Below, piece by piece: positions 1 through 8,031 of a stretch of 57,496 nucleotides of DNA. This DNA comes from Lysobacterales bacterium (lineage in GTDB: Bacteria; Pseudomonadota; Gammaproteobacteria; Xanthomonadales; SZUA-36): NCBI GenBank assembly GCA_014238945.1, contig JABAAB010000023.1:1-57496 (forward strand), read 5' to 3'. Each line of letters opens with the position of its first letter. Positions within the stretch are counted from its first letter, which is position 1. Position numbers and translations under genes: made by a program. The notes under the pieces were generated by a model. It had not been told where the DNA came from. It saw only the letters and a program-made list of their open reading frames with translations, and did not search any database.

Positions 1-141
1 AGGCCAAAGGGGACGGTTTGAGGCGCACCGATGACCAGTACACCGGTGGCTCGGGGACGGCAAAGGTCAAATATGCACGGGGTCAACGGTCACTGATACT
101 TTGCTGAATTGCAAATAAGGTGGTTTATACTTCCTATCCAC
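1..141. repeat. 141-bp dispersed repeat, copy 1 (window edge)
   Basis: These 141 bases recur almost exactly at 45364-45504, with a few mismatches near positions 25-29. The last 36 bases (106-141) also occur alone at 3140-3175. GGGGACGG appears twice inside, at 9-16 and 53-60. In all three copies the right boundary, ending TATCCAC, abuts unrelated DNA, as the end of an inserted or recombined element would. The minus strand of the repeat supplies the last residues (starting WIGSINHLICNSA) of the small gene at 90-386. I do not recognise the element. No transposase is linked to it in this window. Confidence 0.85.
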
Positions 142-386
142 ACAAGCACATCGGTGACTGCCTTTTTAACTTGCTTTGTCGGACCTTTTTCCCCTTCACA
201 ATCTACAATCTCAAAAATCGGTAAAGTCAGAAACTGACTTAGGGCAGTGTATGCTTCAGCAGATAGCGTATCTCTGAACTCAGCAAGGCCTGTTGCGCAC
301 TCTTGTTGTTCGGCCCAATCATCAAATCCAACCTCTAATTCGTCCAATTTTTCGTCACTAAGCATTTCATCTCTCGGATTTGTCAT
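90..386 (-). CDS. Hypothetical acidic protein, 3' end replaced by repeat
   Basis: This is a 98-residue acidic protein that I do not recognise. The ATG at 384-386 follows a good AAGGA ribosome binding site six bases upstream, so the start is credible. The last 16 or so residues, beginning WIGSINHLICNSA, are encoded by the repeat at 1-141, and the same peptide appears in the unrelated fragment at 3031-3399. The native C-terminus has therefore been lost and the gene is probably truncated. It lies 119 bases downstream of the other unknown gene on the same strand, so the two may form an operon. It has no signal peptide or membrane segment. Confidence 0.5.
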   Translation of the reverse strand: MTNPRDEMLSDEKLDELEVGFDDWAEQQECATGLAEFRDTLSAEAYTALSQFLTLPIFEIVDCEGEKGPTKQVKKAVTDVLVWIGSINHLICNSAKYQ

Positions 387-505
387 CTTTTTTCCTTAAT
401 TACAACTGCGGGTATTGGTTTTCATGGTGTGGCAAGCTCCCCCGTCCAGAGTGCGGCTTTTCCCTCAGCCCATATGTTGGGGTGGCTAATGGGAAAGATG
501 CTTTT

Positions 506-910
506 CTAAGTTGGGAAACTACCCTCCTTAATCGCCCAAGTTGGTCTTGGCTGATAACCTTCAGCGGCAGACTGTAAACCCAATTCATGCAACCAATCTA
601 AATGCTCTTGCCACGATGGTGTTGGACGGGGTGAATTGCCATTTAAGCTGACCCTCGGACAAGTGGGTTCAATCTCCTTAACGTACTGGATAGCCTTCTC
701 TAAAGTATCAAATTCATCACTTCGTACAGGTGGCAGGCTAGGTACATTTCTGTAGGTGACGAGAATAGTAGAGTTTGATCCTGCAGCATGATCTGGCCCA
801 GTGATGATCTCTTCCATGCCCCCGATAGAGCGCGTTGAACCATGTGTGATTCGCATGACAAACATGCGGTCATCACGGTATGCACCCGACCTATGCTCTT
901 GTACAGACAT
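506..910 (-). CDS. Hypothetical protein
   Basis: This is a protein of about 134 residues with no family I can name. It is polar, with no signal peptide or membrane helix, and ends in a Trp- and Pro-containing segment (SWQEHLDWLHELGL). An ATG at 908-910 lies 12 bases after AAGAAGGA; a TTG at 917-919 is an alternative start three codons earlier. It precedes the gene at 90-386 on the same strand. The two are probably co-transcribed, but nothing nearby suggests a role. Confidence 0.5.
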   Translation of the reverse strand: MSVQEHRSGAYRDDRMFVMRITHGSTRSIGGMEEIITGPDHAAGSNSTILVTYRNVPSLPPVRSDEFDTLEKAIQYVKEIEPTCPRVSLNGNSPRPTPSWQEHLDWLHELGLQSAAEGYQPRPTWAIKEGSFPT

Positions 911-1188
911 AATTTCCAAATTTCCTTCTTCTTAATGTATCAACTTGGCTTCAACCACCTTCAGTTAAAGGCCCGTCTCACTTTCCAGATACTATCCCTG
1001 CATCTTTTTACCAGAATACGGGTTTTTATTGTTGACGGCGAATACTACTGCTTGTAGTCCAAAGCAGTGAGATTTTGAGTCAGAATGCTTCCCCTACTAT
1101 CCAACCCATATGCACCTTAACCAATTTGTCCTATGGTTATGTTACGGTAACAAACCACACTGATGCACCAAATCCGTAGGAGATACTC

Positions 1189-2796
1189 ATGAAAAGCATT
1201 CAGTTCACCCGGCTGACCAAAACAATCTGTCTTACAGCTATCCTGTCGCTGTATTTTGTGACCGGCACGCAGGCGGCCGGAAAAATCGACCGTGTGCCAA
1301 GCGAACCGGCCGTCAACGGAATGGCAACCGCGGAGTACCTGGATCAACAAATACAGTTACACGAATGGCTAATGTCTGAGCTTCCTGATGGCACGATGGA
1401 TGTGCCTATTCGGGCTCCTTTAACCAAGAAAGACCGGCACGCCATTAAAAACGACAATACGCTGCAGCCACGCCCACGACGTGTTGGTATCGTCAAGCAG
1501 GTCGGGCGAACCATCAAGATATGGCGGGATCGGCCGGTTTCAAAAGCACCGGCTCGCCGGTCTGAAGGTGTCATTCGGGGAACTGATGACGGTGGCTTTG
1601 TGTGGGCGGTAGCACTGGAATCCGAAGGCGCATCCGCATTTCGTGTTCATCTGTCAAACGTCTCTCTTGCGGACAGTGCAGACGTGTATTTTTTCAACCT
1701 GGACGGGCAGGCACATGGACCTTACCGTGGCAGTGATGAATTCTGGACGAACACCCTGATCGGCTCGCAGGGCATCGTGCTGGTGCGGCAATTCGGCCCG
1801 CCTCCGACCAGAATACGTTCGATGTCTCTTTCGGTGACATCAGTCGGCAACATGGGTGAGCAATTTGTGACAGGCGCCCAGGCCACACTTTGCGAATACA
1901 ACCACCCCTGCATCGAGAATGCAGAGGGCTATGAGGGTCAACCGGTATCGGACTTACAGGCGGCAACGGCTTACATAGAATGGGTGCAGGGGAGGTGGGT
2001 CTACAGCTGCAGCGGCGGTCTCATTGCCGACAGCGATTCACAAAGCCAGATTCCGTATTTCCTGACCGCACACCACTGCCTCAAATCGAATTCGACGGCC
2101 AGAAACCTGGAGCTTTTCTGGAACTACACAACTTCCAATGGTAGTTGCGAAGGCCCGATCGGCCCAATGACGTCGGGTGCCACCGTCAAGGCGACCGGTT
2201 CCAGGGGAGATTTCACATTACTGCAGCTAAACGAGCCGCCACCGGCGCAAAGCGTTTTCATGGGCTGGAACAGTACGGACATCTCAACCGCCACCGATAT
2301 GGGCCTGCACCGTGTCCACCACCCCGCTGGTGCGCCGCAATCGTACACAACCCATGTCGTTAATCCGGATTTTGTTGCCTGCGGCAGCCTGCCTATTGGG
2401 CAGTTTATTTACAGCGTGGATACGCTCGGCTCAACCGAGGGCGGCAGCAGCGGCTCACTGGTGACCAATGATGCGGGCGAGGTTGTGGGACAGTTATATG
2501 GTGGCTGCGGGACCAACTTTGATGAATGCCTCAGCTACGACTGGCGCACGGTTGACGGGGCATTGTCTCACTACTTCGACCAGGTTTCAGGATTCCTGGC
2601 AGCAAGCTGTGACCCATTACCGGAGATATGCACTGACGGTATGGATAACGACTGCGATGCGGACGTCGATTGCAATGATGCCGATTGCAGTGGCGATTCC
2701 GCATGCGAATCCGCCTGTGAGCCGAAAAACGCCGCTTGCGATGATGCGTCTGACTGTTGCTCAGGTATTTGTAAACGAAACGGGCGTTGTAGATAA
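1189..2796 (+). CDS. Secreted trypsin-like serine protease with Cys-rich tail
   Basis: This is a 535-residue exported endopeptidase of the chymotrypsin clan, resembling the lysyl-endopeptidase branch. The start is fixed by AGGAGA six bases before the ATG. Residues 1-29 are a signal peptide ending TQA-A. The catalytic triad is visible as His296 in TAHHC, Asp341 in RGDFTLL and Ser421 in GGSSGS. A long propeptide-like region precedes the catalytic domain. The tail, from about residue 480, is acidic and Cys-rich (CTDGMDNDCDADVDC), typical of short metal- or surface-binding tails on secreted proteins, and is followed by a knottin-like Cys cluster at the end. It stands alone with no operon partner. 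The family is secure; its specificity is not. Confidence 0.88.
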   Translation: MKSIQFTRLTKTICLTAILSLYFVTGTQAAGKIDRVPSEPAVNGMATAEYLDQQIQLHEWLMSELPDGTMDVPIRAPLTKKDRHAIKNDNTLQPRPRRVGIVKQVGRTIKIWRDRPVSKAPARRSEGVIRGTDDGGFVWAVALESEGASAFRVHLSNVSLADSADVYFFNLDGQAHGPYRGSDEFWTNTLIGSQGIVLVRQFGPPPTRIRSMSLSVTSVGNMGEQFVTGAQATLCEYNHPCIENAEGYEGQPVSDLQAATAYIEWVQGRWVYSCSGGLIADSDSQSQIPYFLTAHHCLKSNSTARNLELFWNYTTSNGSCEGPIGPMTSGATVKATGSRGDFTLLQLNEPPPAQSVFMGWNSTDISTATDMGLHRVHHPAGAPQSYTTHVVNPDFVACGSLPIGQFIYSVDTLGSTEGGSSGSLVTNDAGEVVGQLYGGCGTNFDECLSYDWRTVDGALSHYFDQVSGFLAASCDPLPEICTDGMDNDCDADVDCNDADCSGDSACESACEPKNAACDDASDCCSGICKRNGRCR

Positions 2797-2827
2797 ACTG
2801 GATAACTGCGCGACTTCAATTGGCGGT

Positions 2828-2847
2828 GCCCCGGGAAACACCGGGGC
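2828..2847 (+). terminator. GC-rich hairpin after protease gene
   Basis: GCCCCGG, a six-base loop, and CCGGGGC form a perfect seven-pair stem 32 bases after the protease stop codon. There is no T-tract behind it, so it is at best a weak or Rho-assisted terminator. Confidence 0.3.
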
Positions 2848-3030
2848 AGATGCGCCTTCCGATAGTGTCCGGATTGCTGAGTGCGCTGGTGAGGGACAAG
2901 CCGACGCAGTCTCTTTGGGGGACATTGAAGGCCTGTACAGAGGTACGCTCCTTCCAGAGGTGATCGAAAAATTCGTCGATTAATCGACCTGATGGCTTTT
3001 TGGGCAGACGGAAGTTAGATTGGCTGGCAG

Positions 3031-3399
3031 TCACCTGTCTTTGCGATACCTGTCAATCAGTTCCTGCATACGTTGCCTTCCAAAGCTGGCGTAGTGACCG
3101 CAATGGAAGGTCTCTCCCGGGAGTTCGCGTAGGCGTGCAGAATTGCAAATAAGGTGGTTTATACTTCCTATCCACAGCAATTCGCTCAAATCGGCTATGC
3201 AGGGAACCAAATAGCGCAACGCTTTAACCAGATAGGGTTCCAGATAGCTGCGACCGGTTACCCCTTCTTCGGTCTCCAAATCGATTAACACTAGCGGCCA
3301 TTGCTCCATGGTCGCGATGCGGGCGACAACGGGTCGTTCAAGGGGGAGAACCACCGGGCACGCGGTAATTTTGCGCAATGTGAGTTTTTCAATTGTCAT
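3031..3399 (-). pseudogene. Spliced remnant: enolase-superfamily N-terminus, repeat, hydrolase C-terminus
   Basis: This open frame joins three unrelated pieces. Residues 1-75 look like the N-terminal lid domain of a mandelate racemase/muconate lactonizing enzyme (ITACPVVLPLERPV and EEGVTGRSYL). About 13 residues (WIGSINHLICNSA) come from the 36-bp repeat at 3140-3175. The last 34 or so (FHCGHYASFGRQRMQELID) resemble the end of a metallo-beta-lactamase-fold hydrolase, with lower certainty. The enolase barrel and its catalytic residues are absent, so no enzyme activity is expected. The ATG side lies divergent to the TetR gene, whose operator may once have controlled both. Confidence 0.6.
3140..3175. 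repeat. 36-bp short copy of the dispersed repeat
   Basis: GAATTGCAAATAAGG and the following bases, to TATCCAC, match positions 106-141 and 45469-45504 exactly. It forms the junction between two unrelated gene fragments on the minus strand, which marks it as a recombination or insertion scar. Confidence 0.8.
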
Positions 3400-3459
3400 T
3401 GGCTTGCTTTCGATGGCTTGACAAATTCAGCAAACCTGATCATTTTTTGCCCGTTAGGG

Positions 3460-3475
3460 TACTCACTAGTGAGTA
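3460..3475. promoter_or_regulatory. TetR operator overlapping -10 box
   Basis: TACTCACTAGTGAGTA is a perfect 16-base palindrome. It ends inside TATACT (3474-3479), a good -10 hexamer for the TetR gene starting at 3496. A palindrome of this length in the promoter of a TetR-family gene is the usual autoregulatory operator. It also lies between the regulator and the divergent remnant at 3031-3399. Confidence 0.7.
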
Positions 3476-3495
3476 TACTTTGTTGGGGAAAAGAA

Positions 3496-4062
3496 ATGGC
3501 CGTCAAAACGAAGGAAAAAATCTTAAAATGTGCGTATATCCTGTTTTACCGAGAAGGGTTTGCCCGTGTCAGCGTCGATGCGATTGCCGAAGCCTCAGGC
3601 GTTACCAAAAAAACGGTTTATTACCACTTCGAAAGCAAGGACCAGATCGTCGCCGACGTCCTTGATCATCAGCATGCTTATACCCTGCAACGTATCCACA
3701 GTTGGGCCGGTCCCGAAATCAAAAAACCGTTGGAATTTGTTGAAGCGTTATTTGCCAGGCTTGCATTATGGACTTCCGAACCCAATTGGCGGGGTTCAGG
3801 CTTTACCCGGATAACCATGGAATTGGCAGACCTGCCGGGGCACCCTGCGCGCGGTGCGGCCAGCCGCCATAAAGACGCCGTCGAATCCTGGCTTGAAGAA
3901 CGCTTCGTCGAATTGGATGTTTATGAAGCAAATGCAAAGGCCCGCCAGATCATGCTCCTGATCGAAGGCTGTATCTCGCTTATTCTGATCCACGGAAAGA
4001 AAGATTACGCCGACCAGGCATTGTGCGCCGCGAAAATATTAATGGGCGCAATGGACAAGTAA
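3496..4062 (+). CDS. TetR/AcrR family transcriptional regulator
   Basis: This is a 188-residue DNA-binding repressor of normal length. The N-terminal helix-turn-helix is clear at about residues 5-52 (GFARVSVDAIAEASGVTKKTVYYHF), and the rest is an all-helical ligand domain with no recognisable specificity. I chose the ATG at 3496 because it follows GGGGAAAAG at normal spacing and lies just after the palindromic operator. The frame is open further upstream, but that part would cover the promoter. It is likely autoregulated through 3460-3475. The divergent neighbour is only a remnant, so its former target may be gone. Confidence 0.85.
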   Translation: MAVKTKEKILKCAYILFYREGFARVSVDAIAEASGVTKKTVYYHFESKDQIVADVLDHQHAYTLQRIHSWAGPEIKKPLEFVEALFARLALWTSEPNWRGSGFTRITMELADLPGHPARGAASRHKDAVESWLEERFVELDVYEANAKARQIMLLIEGCISLILIHGKKDYADQALCAAKILMGAMDK

Positions 4063-4234
4063 GATAATTTTTCGCGCCGGATTTTCCATTCACAATAAAA
4101 CCTGGGATGTCATGTTTATCAACCAACTCGCTTGGTCTTTTCAACAGGACAGATTAATTTTTTAAACTCGTTTGCTGTAAGTCGTTGAATATTAATGAAA
4201 ACGGAATTCCCAGCTCCAATTCAACGAAGACGTT

Positions 4235-5776
4235 TTGGGTAAATCAGTGAGTTCGCCGGAAGATAACAAATATAAGGTTTTGTTCGAACGATCAGCCGAT
4301 GCAATGCTGATCATCGAAGGCAAAAAATTCGTTGATTGTAATCAGGCAACGTTGGACATGCTGGGCTATGCCAACCGCGACGATTTATTTTCCACTCATC
4401 CGTCGGAACTGTCGCCGGAATTCCAAGCCGACGGCCGACCGTCTTTCGATAAAGCCAACGAGATGATCGCCATCGCCATGGACCAAGGCAGCAACCGTTT
4501 TGAATGGCTTCACACACGCGCTAACGGAGAGCACTTTCCCGTTGAAGTGCTGTTGACGAGTATCTCATTCGATGGCCAGATCCTGTTGCATGTTGTCTGG
4601 CGCGATATCACGCAGCGTATCGAAACCGAGCAAGAGGTCATCGAACAACGAAATCATTTGCAGGACCTGACCAATACCCTTGAGCAACGGGTCGAAAACC
4701 GTTCGCAGGAACTTGCCGCCAAAAACAAGGAACTGGATTTTCAGAAGCTGGCGCTGGACGAGCACGCCATCGTCAGCATCACAGACGTGAACGGCGACAT
4801 CACGTACGCCAATGATAAAATCTGTCAAATCAGCGAATATAGTCGCGAGGAGTTATTGGGACAAAATCATCGGATATTTAAATCCGGAGAGCATACCACC
4901 GCATTTTATGAAGATTTGTGGCAGACCATTTCGAGCGGTAAAGTGTGGAATGGCGAAATAAAAAACAATACCAAAAATGGCGGCTCTTATTGGGTCAAAG
5001 CGACATTGGTTCCCTTTTTGGATGAACAGGGAGCGCCCTTTCAATATGCCGCGATCCGCACCGATATAACGGACCGGAAGCTAGCGGAAGCGGCTAAAAC
5101 TGAATTTGTTGCAACGGTAAGCCATGAGCTTAGAACTCCATTGACTTCGATCATCGGCGCGCTTGGCCTTTTGCGCTCGGGGTCAATGGGTGACGTTCCC
5201 GAACAACATAAAACGATGCTGGAAATCGCTAGCAACAATTCGGACCGCTTGCAGTTGTTGATTAACGACTTACTCGATATAGAAAAAATCGAAGCCGGCA
5301 AGATGACTTTCGATATGAAGCCCACACCTGTTATGGCGCTGGTCGAGGATGTGATTAAGGCGAACGCGGGGTTTGCCAACCAGCACAAAGTTACCTTCAA
5401 ATTGACGGGCATCGAAGAAGACGTGCAGGTCGAGGGCGATCCGGACCGTTTGATGCAAATCCTTTCTAATCTGATGTCCAATGCGGCTAAGTTCTCCAAT
5501 GAAGGAGATCAAATCGAAATTTCAGTGACGTATGATGAAACGAACATTCGCGTAGACGTTACCGACAGCGGCCCCGGCATCCCCGAAGAATTCCACGAAA
5601 ACCTGTTCGAAAAGTTTACCCAGGCTGATTCCTCAGATACCCGTCAGATTGGCGGTACCGGACTGGGGCTCAGCATCACGAAAGGGATTGTCAACCGGCA
5701 CGGCGGCACAATCAATTTTGAGACCCGGGAAGGCGAGGGAAGCACCTTTTACTTTACGCTGCCGATATATAAGTAA
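4235..5776 (+). CDS. PAS-PAS sensor histidine kinase
   Basis: This is a cytoplasmic two-component sensor kinase of about 513 residues with no membrane segment. PAS domain 1 spans roughly residues 10-130, a coiled coil (LEQRVENRSQELAAKNKEL) 140-170, and PAS domain 2 with its PAC motif 172-285. The HisKA domain carries the phospho-acceptor His297 in VSHELRTPL. The HATPase domain has the N box (NLMSNAAKFS), DSGPGIP and GGTGLGLSI. The start is uncertain: a TTG at 4235 or a GTG at 4247, neither with a strong ribosome binding site. No response regulator lies beside it, so it is an orphan here, and its signal is unknown (PAS domains often bind redox or small-molecule ligands). Confidence 0.85.
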   Translation: MGKSVSSPEDNKYKVLFERSADAMLIIEGKKFVDCNQATLDMLGYANRDDLFSTHPSELSPEFQADGRPSFDKANEMIAIAMDQGSNRFEWLHTRANGEHFPVEVLLTSISFDGQILLHVVWRDITQRIETEQEVIEQRNHLQDLTNTLEQRVENRSQELAAKNKELDFQKLALDEHAIVSITDVNGDITYANDKICQISEYSREELLGQNHRIFKSGEHTTAFYEDLWQTISSGKVWNGEIKNNTKNGGSYWVKATLVPFLDEQGAPFQYAAIRTDITDRKLAEAAKTEFVATVSHELRTPLTSIIGALGLLRSGSMGDVPEQHKTMLEIASNNSDRLQLLINDLLDIEKIEAGKMTFDMKPTPVMALVEDVIKANAGFANQHKVTFKLTGIEEDVQVEGDPDRLMQILSNLMSNAAKFSNEGDQIEISVTYDETNIRVDVTDSGPGIPEEFHENLFEKFTQADSSDTRQIGGTGLGLSITKGIVNRHGGTINFETREGEGSTFYFTLPIYK

Positions 5777-5844
5777 AGTGATCAACAACTGAAAAATAAA
5801 GTGCTCGGCACGAGCAACAATACTCAATAGGGCGGGGATCAAAA

Positions 5845-7632
5845 TTGAACGCTTCATTTAAGGAAATTATGGAGATCCGCGGCGGCGAATTGCCCTCGGA
5901 TTCCGAGATCAAAATTACGGGTAGTGACCCGGTCTTTTCGACTCCGTTCAAAATCAGCGAAACCTGCGCGTCGGTTTTGGCGGGCATCGGTGTCGCGGTT
6001 TCCGATATTTGTGAAATGAAAACCGGCGAGCGCCAGATTGGTTCTGTCGATGTGCGGCACGCCGCTGCCGCCTTGAATAGCACCCTTTATATGCAGCGAG
6101 CAAATTCGCAGGGCGGGTTCGACCCGATTGTAAATAGAAATCACGAGGCGATGCTGGCGATTACGCAGCCTTGGCCGACCCGGGATGGTCGGTGGTTTTT
6201 AGCACATTTCGGACTGCCCAATATGAAAGCGCGGGTGCTGGGCGTTCTTGGCTGTGAACCGACACCGGACTCCGTTCGCAATGCTGTTGCGAAATGGGAC
6301 GCGCTTGATCTGGAAAATGCGATTGACCAGGCCAGAGCTTGTGGGGCCATGGTGCGATCCAATTCGGAGTGGCTGGATCACTCGCATGGCCAGGTGCTGC
6401 AATCGAAACCACTGGTCGAGATCACGAAGATTGCAGACAGCGATCCCATTCCTTTTCCGAAGGGCGACCGCCCGTTAAGCGGAATTCGGACGCTGGATCT
6501 TACGCGTATTCTGGCCGGGCCCATCCAGGCGCGCACCTTGGCAGAGCACGGTTCTGACGTGATGATGGTTACGGCCGAACAGCTGCCGCAGATTGACGAA
6601 CATGTCATCGATACAAGCCATGGCAAACGGAGCTGTTTTACCGATCTCAAAACCACGCAAGGGACGGAGCAACTGAAGAAACTTGCCATGAGCGCCGATG
6701 TTTTTGCCCAAGGGTATCGTCCGGGAATTCTGGAAGGATTAGGTTTCGGGCCCGAAGAGCTGGCTTCAAATCGCCCCGGTATTGTTTATCTATCGATAAG
6801 CTGTTTCGGCGCCGATGGGCCGTTAAGCCACCGCGCCGGCTGGGAGCAAGTCGCCCAAACGGTCACCGGCATTTGCCATGACGGGCATGAGGACCGACCG
6901 GGCTTGAGTCCGGCCAGCTGGGAAGAAGTCGTGGTCGATCTTACTCCGATTGGTCCGCCGGACTACCGCAATCCGCGGGCCGTGACGAGAATCGCCAACG
7001 ACCGGCCACGCTTTGTCGAGCAGGTCCAGATCACGGTCGAGGGCAGCGATGATGTCGATATCGAACTGATGGAATTACTGGTGGACGGCGCGGTCGCCGA
7101 CTTCAGGGATTACACCGGCAGCAACGACCGGAACGTCTCGTTTGTGCATACGGCGCTTTATCCGGTTGGCGACCATACCTATCAGGCCCGCATTTTCGAC
7201 CACGCCGGACGCGAGACTGACTCGTTATTCAAGTCGTATCGGGTGCTGGTGGATGGTGAGCCCCCGGCGATCAGTCTGACCGTTGATCCGCCGTCGCCGG
7301 CGCGCGGTCAAACCGTCACGCTGACCGCCCGGGCGCGGGATCCGTCCGGGGTGCAGTTGATCATGCTGCGCGATGTGCCCAGAGATGCTCGCTGTACTGA
7401 CATCTGCCATGGGTATCGGTGCAGTCATCGCAGGTGTGCGAACACTGCTGTGGGGCGCGGGCAAGGGCATGGTCAATCTCGTCCTCTCCAGTACGATCAT
7501 GTCGGGCGTCAGGGTGATCCTTTTTTCATTGACCACCAACATCTGGCTGGCAGCTGTGATCCTTTGCCTGGCCGCCTACTGGGTCACGGTATGCGGAATT
7601 GTCAGCCAGACCCTGATCCAGACCTGTGTTGA
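5845..7632 (+). pseudogene. Chimeric ORF: truncated CaiB/BaiF CoA-transferase joined to Ig-like fragment
   Basis: The first 356 or so residues are a family III (CaiB/BaiF) CoA-transferase, which moves CoA between carboxylic acids. LDLTRILAGPIQARTLAEHG and the GYRPGILEGLGFGPEELA block are typical. Near base 6918 this homology stops within the C-terminal third. It continues in frame into about 150 residues of a beta-sandwich, cadherin/Ig-like sequence (SFVHTALYPVGDHTYQARI, DGEPPAISLTVDPPSPARG). After about base 7380 the frame runs out of phase across an MFS gene fragment, giving low-complexity residues until the stop. The start is a TTG behind GGCGGGG. An intact active enzyme is unlikely. The junctions could be deletion scars or assembly joins. 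Confidence 0.65.
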
Positions 7633-7789
7633 GCGCGGCAAGCGTGGCAGGGTGGTCAGTCTGTGGGCAGCTATCTATCGCGGTGTGCCCGGAGTAGGGG
7701 CATTACTGATAGGCTGGCTCGCGGGAATCTACGGTCTGGCGTGGCCGAACATAATCGCCGCATCCGCGTGTGTCATCGGCGCAATCTGA
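7373..7789 (+). pseudogene. C-terminal fragment of an MFS exporter
   Basis: About 138 residues are left, with hydrophobic helices and the loop CVERGKRGRVVSLWAAIYRGVPGVGALLIGWLAG. This matches the last four or so transmembrane helices of EntS/MFS_3-type exporters. The N-terminal eight helices are absent, and the frame begins inside the Ig-like fragment of the upstream chimera in a different phase. It is therefore a remnant, not a small transporter. Confidence 0.6.
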
Positions 7790-7893
7790 ATGTACCGTAA
7801 GCGCCGGGTGATGACCGGCTTTTTTGTTGAATGCCCGGAGAAGGATGAGCGCGGTGAGGCCTGAAATAAAGCGTAGAAATGTATTACATATAA

Positions 7894-7901
7894 TGTATAC
7901 A
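7894..7901. promoter_or_regulatory. TGTATACA operator, site 1 (cobW-hydantoinase operon)
   Basis: TGTATACA lies upstream of the 7962-13590 operon. One TATAAT (7889-7894) overlaps its left edge. A second TATAAT (7918-7923) starts 24 bases after the palindrome begins, so the palindrome occupies the -35 region of that promoter. The same arrangement is seen at the gntR and hyuA promoters. The spacing and core fit a GntR/FadR-type repressor site; the likely protein is encoded at 33435-34163. Confidence 0.6.
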
Positions 7902-7961
7902 AAATGACAAACTCGGCTATAATATTGACCTATCCTCACACGCAGAACCTGGATAAGAAGC

Positions 7962-8030
7962 ATGAATTTGCTGATCACCCAATTGATAAATACCTGGTCA
8001 GAACGCTTTTTCGGGCAGGATGAGCAGTAA
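7962..8030 (+). CDS. Possible 22-residue leader peptide ORF
   Basis: An ATG at 7962 follows GGATAAGAAG, and the frame codes for 22 residues (MNLLITQLINTWSERFF and five more) to TAA at 8028-8030. The stop lies one base before the ATG at 8032 of the GTPase gene, an arrangement that favours translational coupling. It sits about 40 bases downstream of the TATAAT at 7918. The composition is amphipathic and it has no known family. It could be a real small protein, a coupling leader or chance. Confidence 0.35.
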   Translation: MNLLITQLINTWSERFFGQDEQ

Positions 8031-8031
8031 A

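Noticed and set aside
2816-3034. 72-codon minus-strand frame after the protease
   Set aside because: No recognisable domain, and its end includes a hairpin sequence; treated as non-coding or unidentifiable debris.
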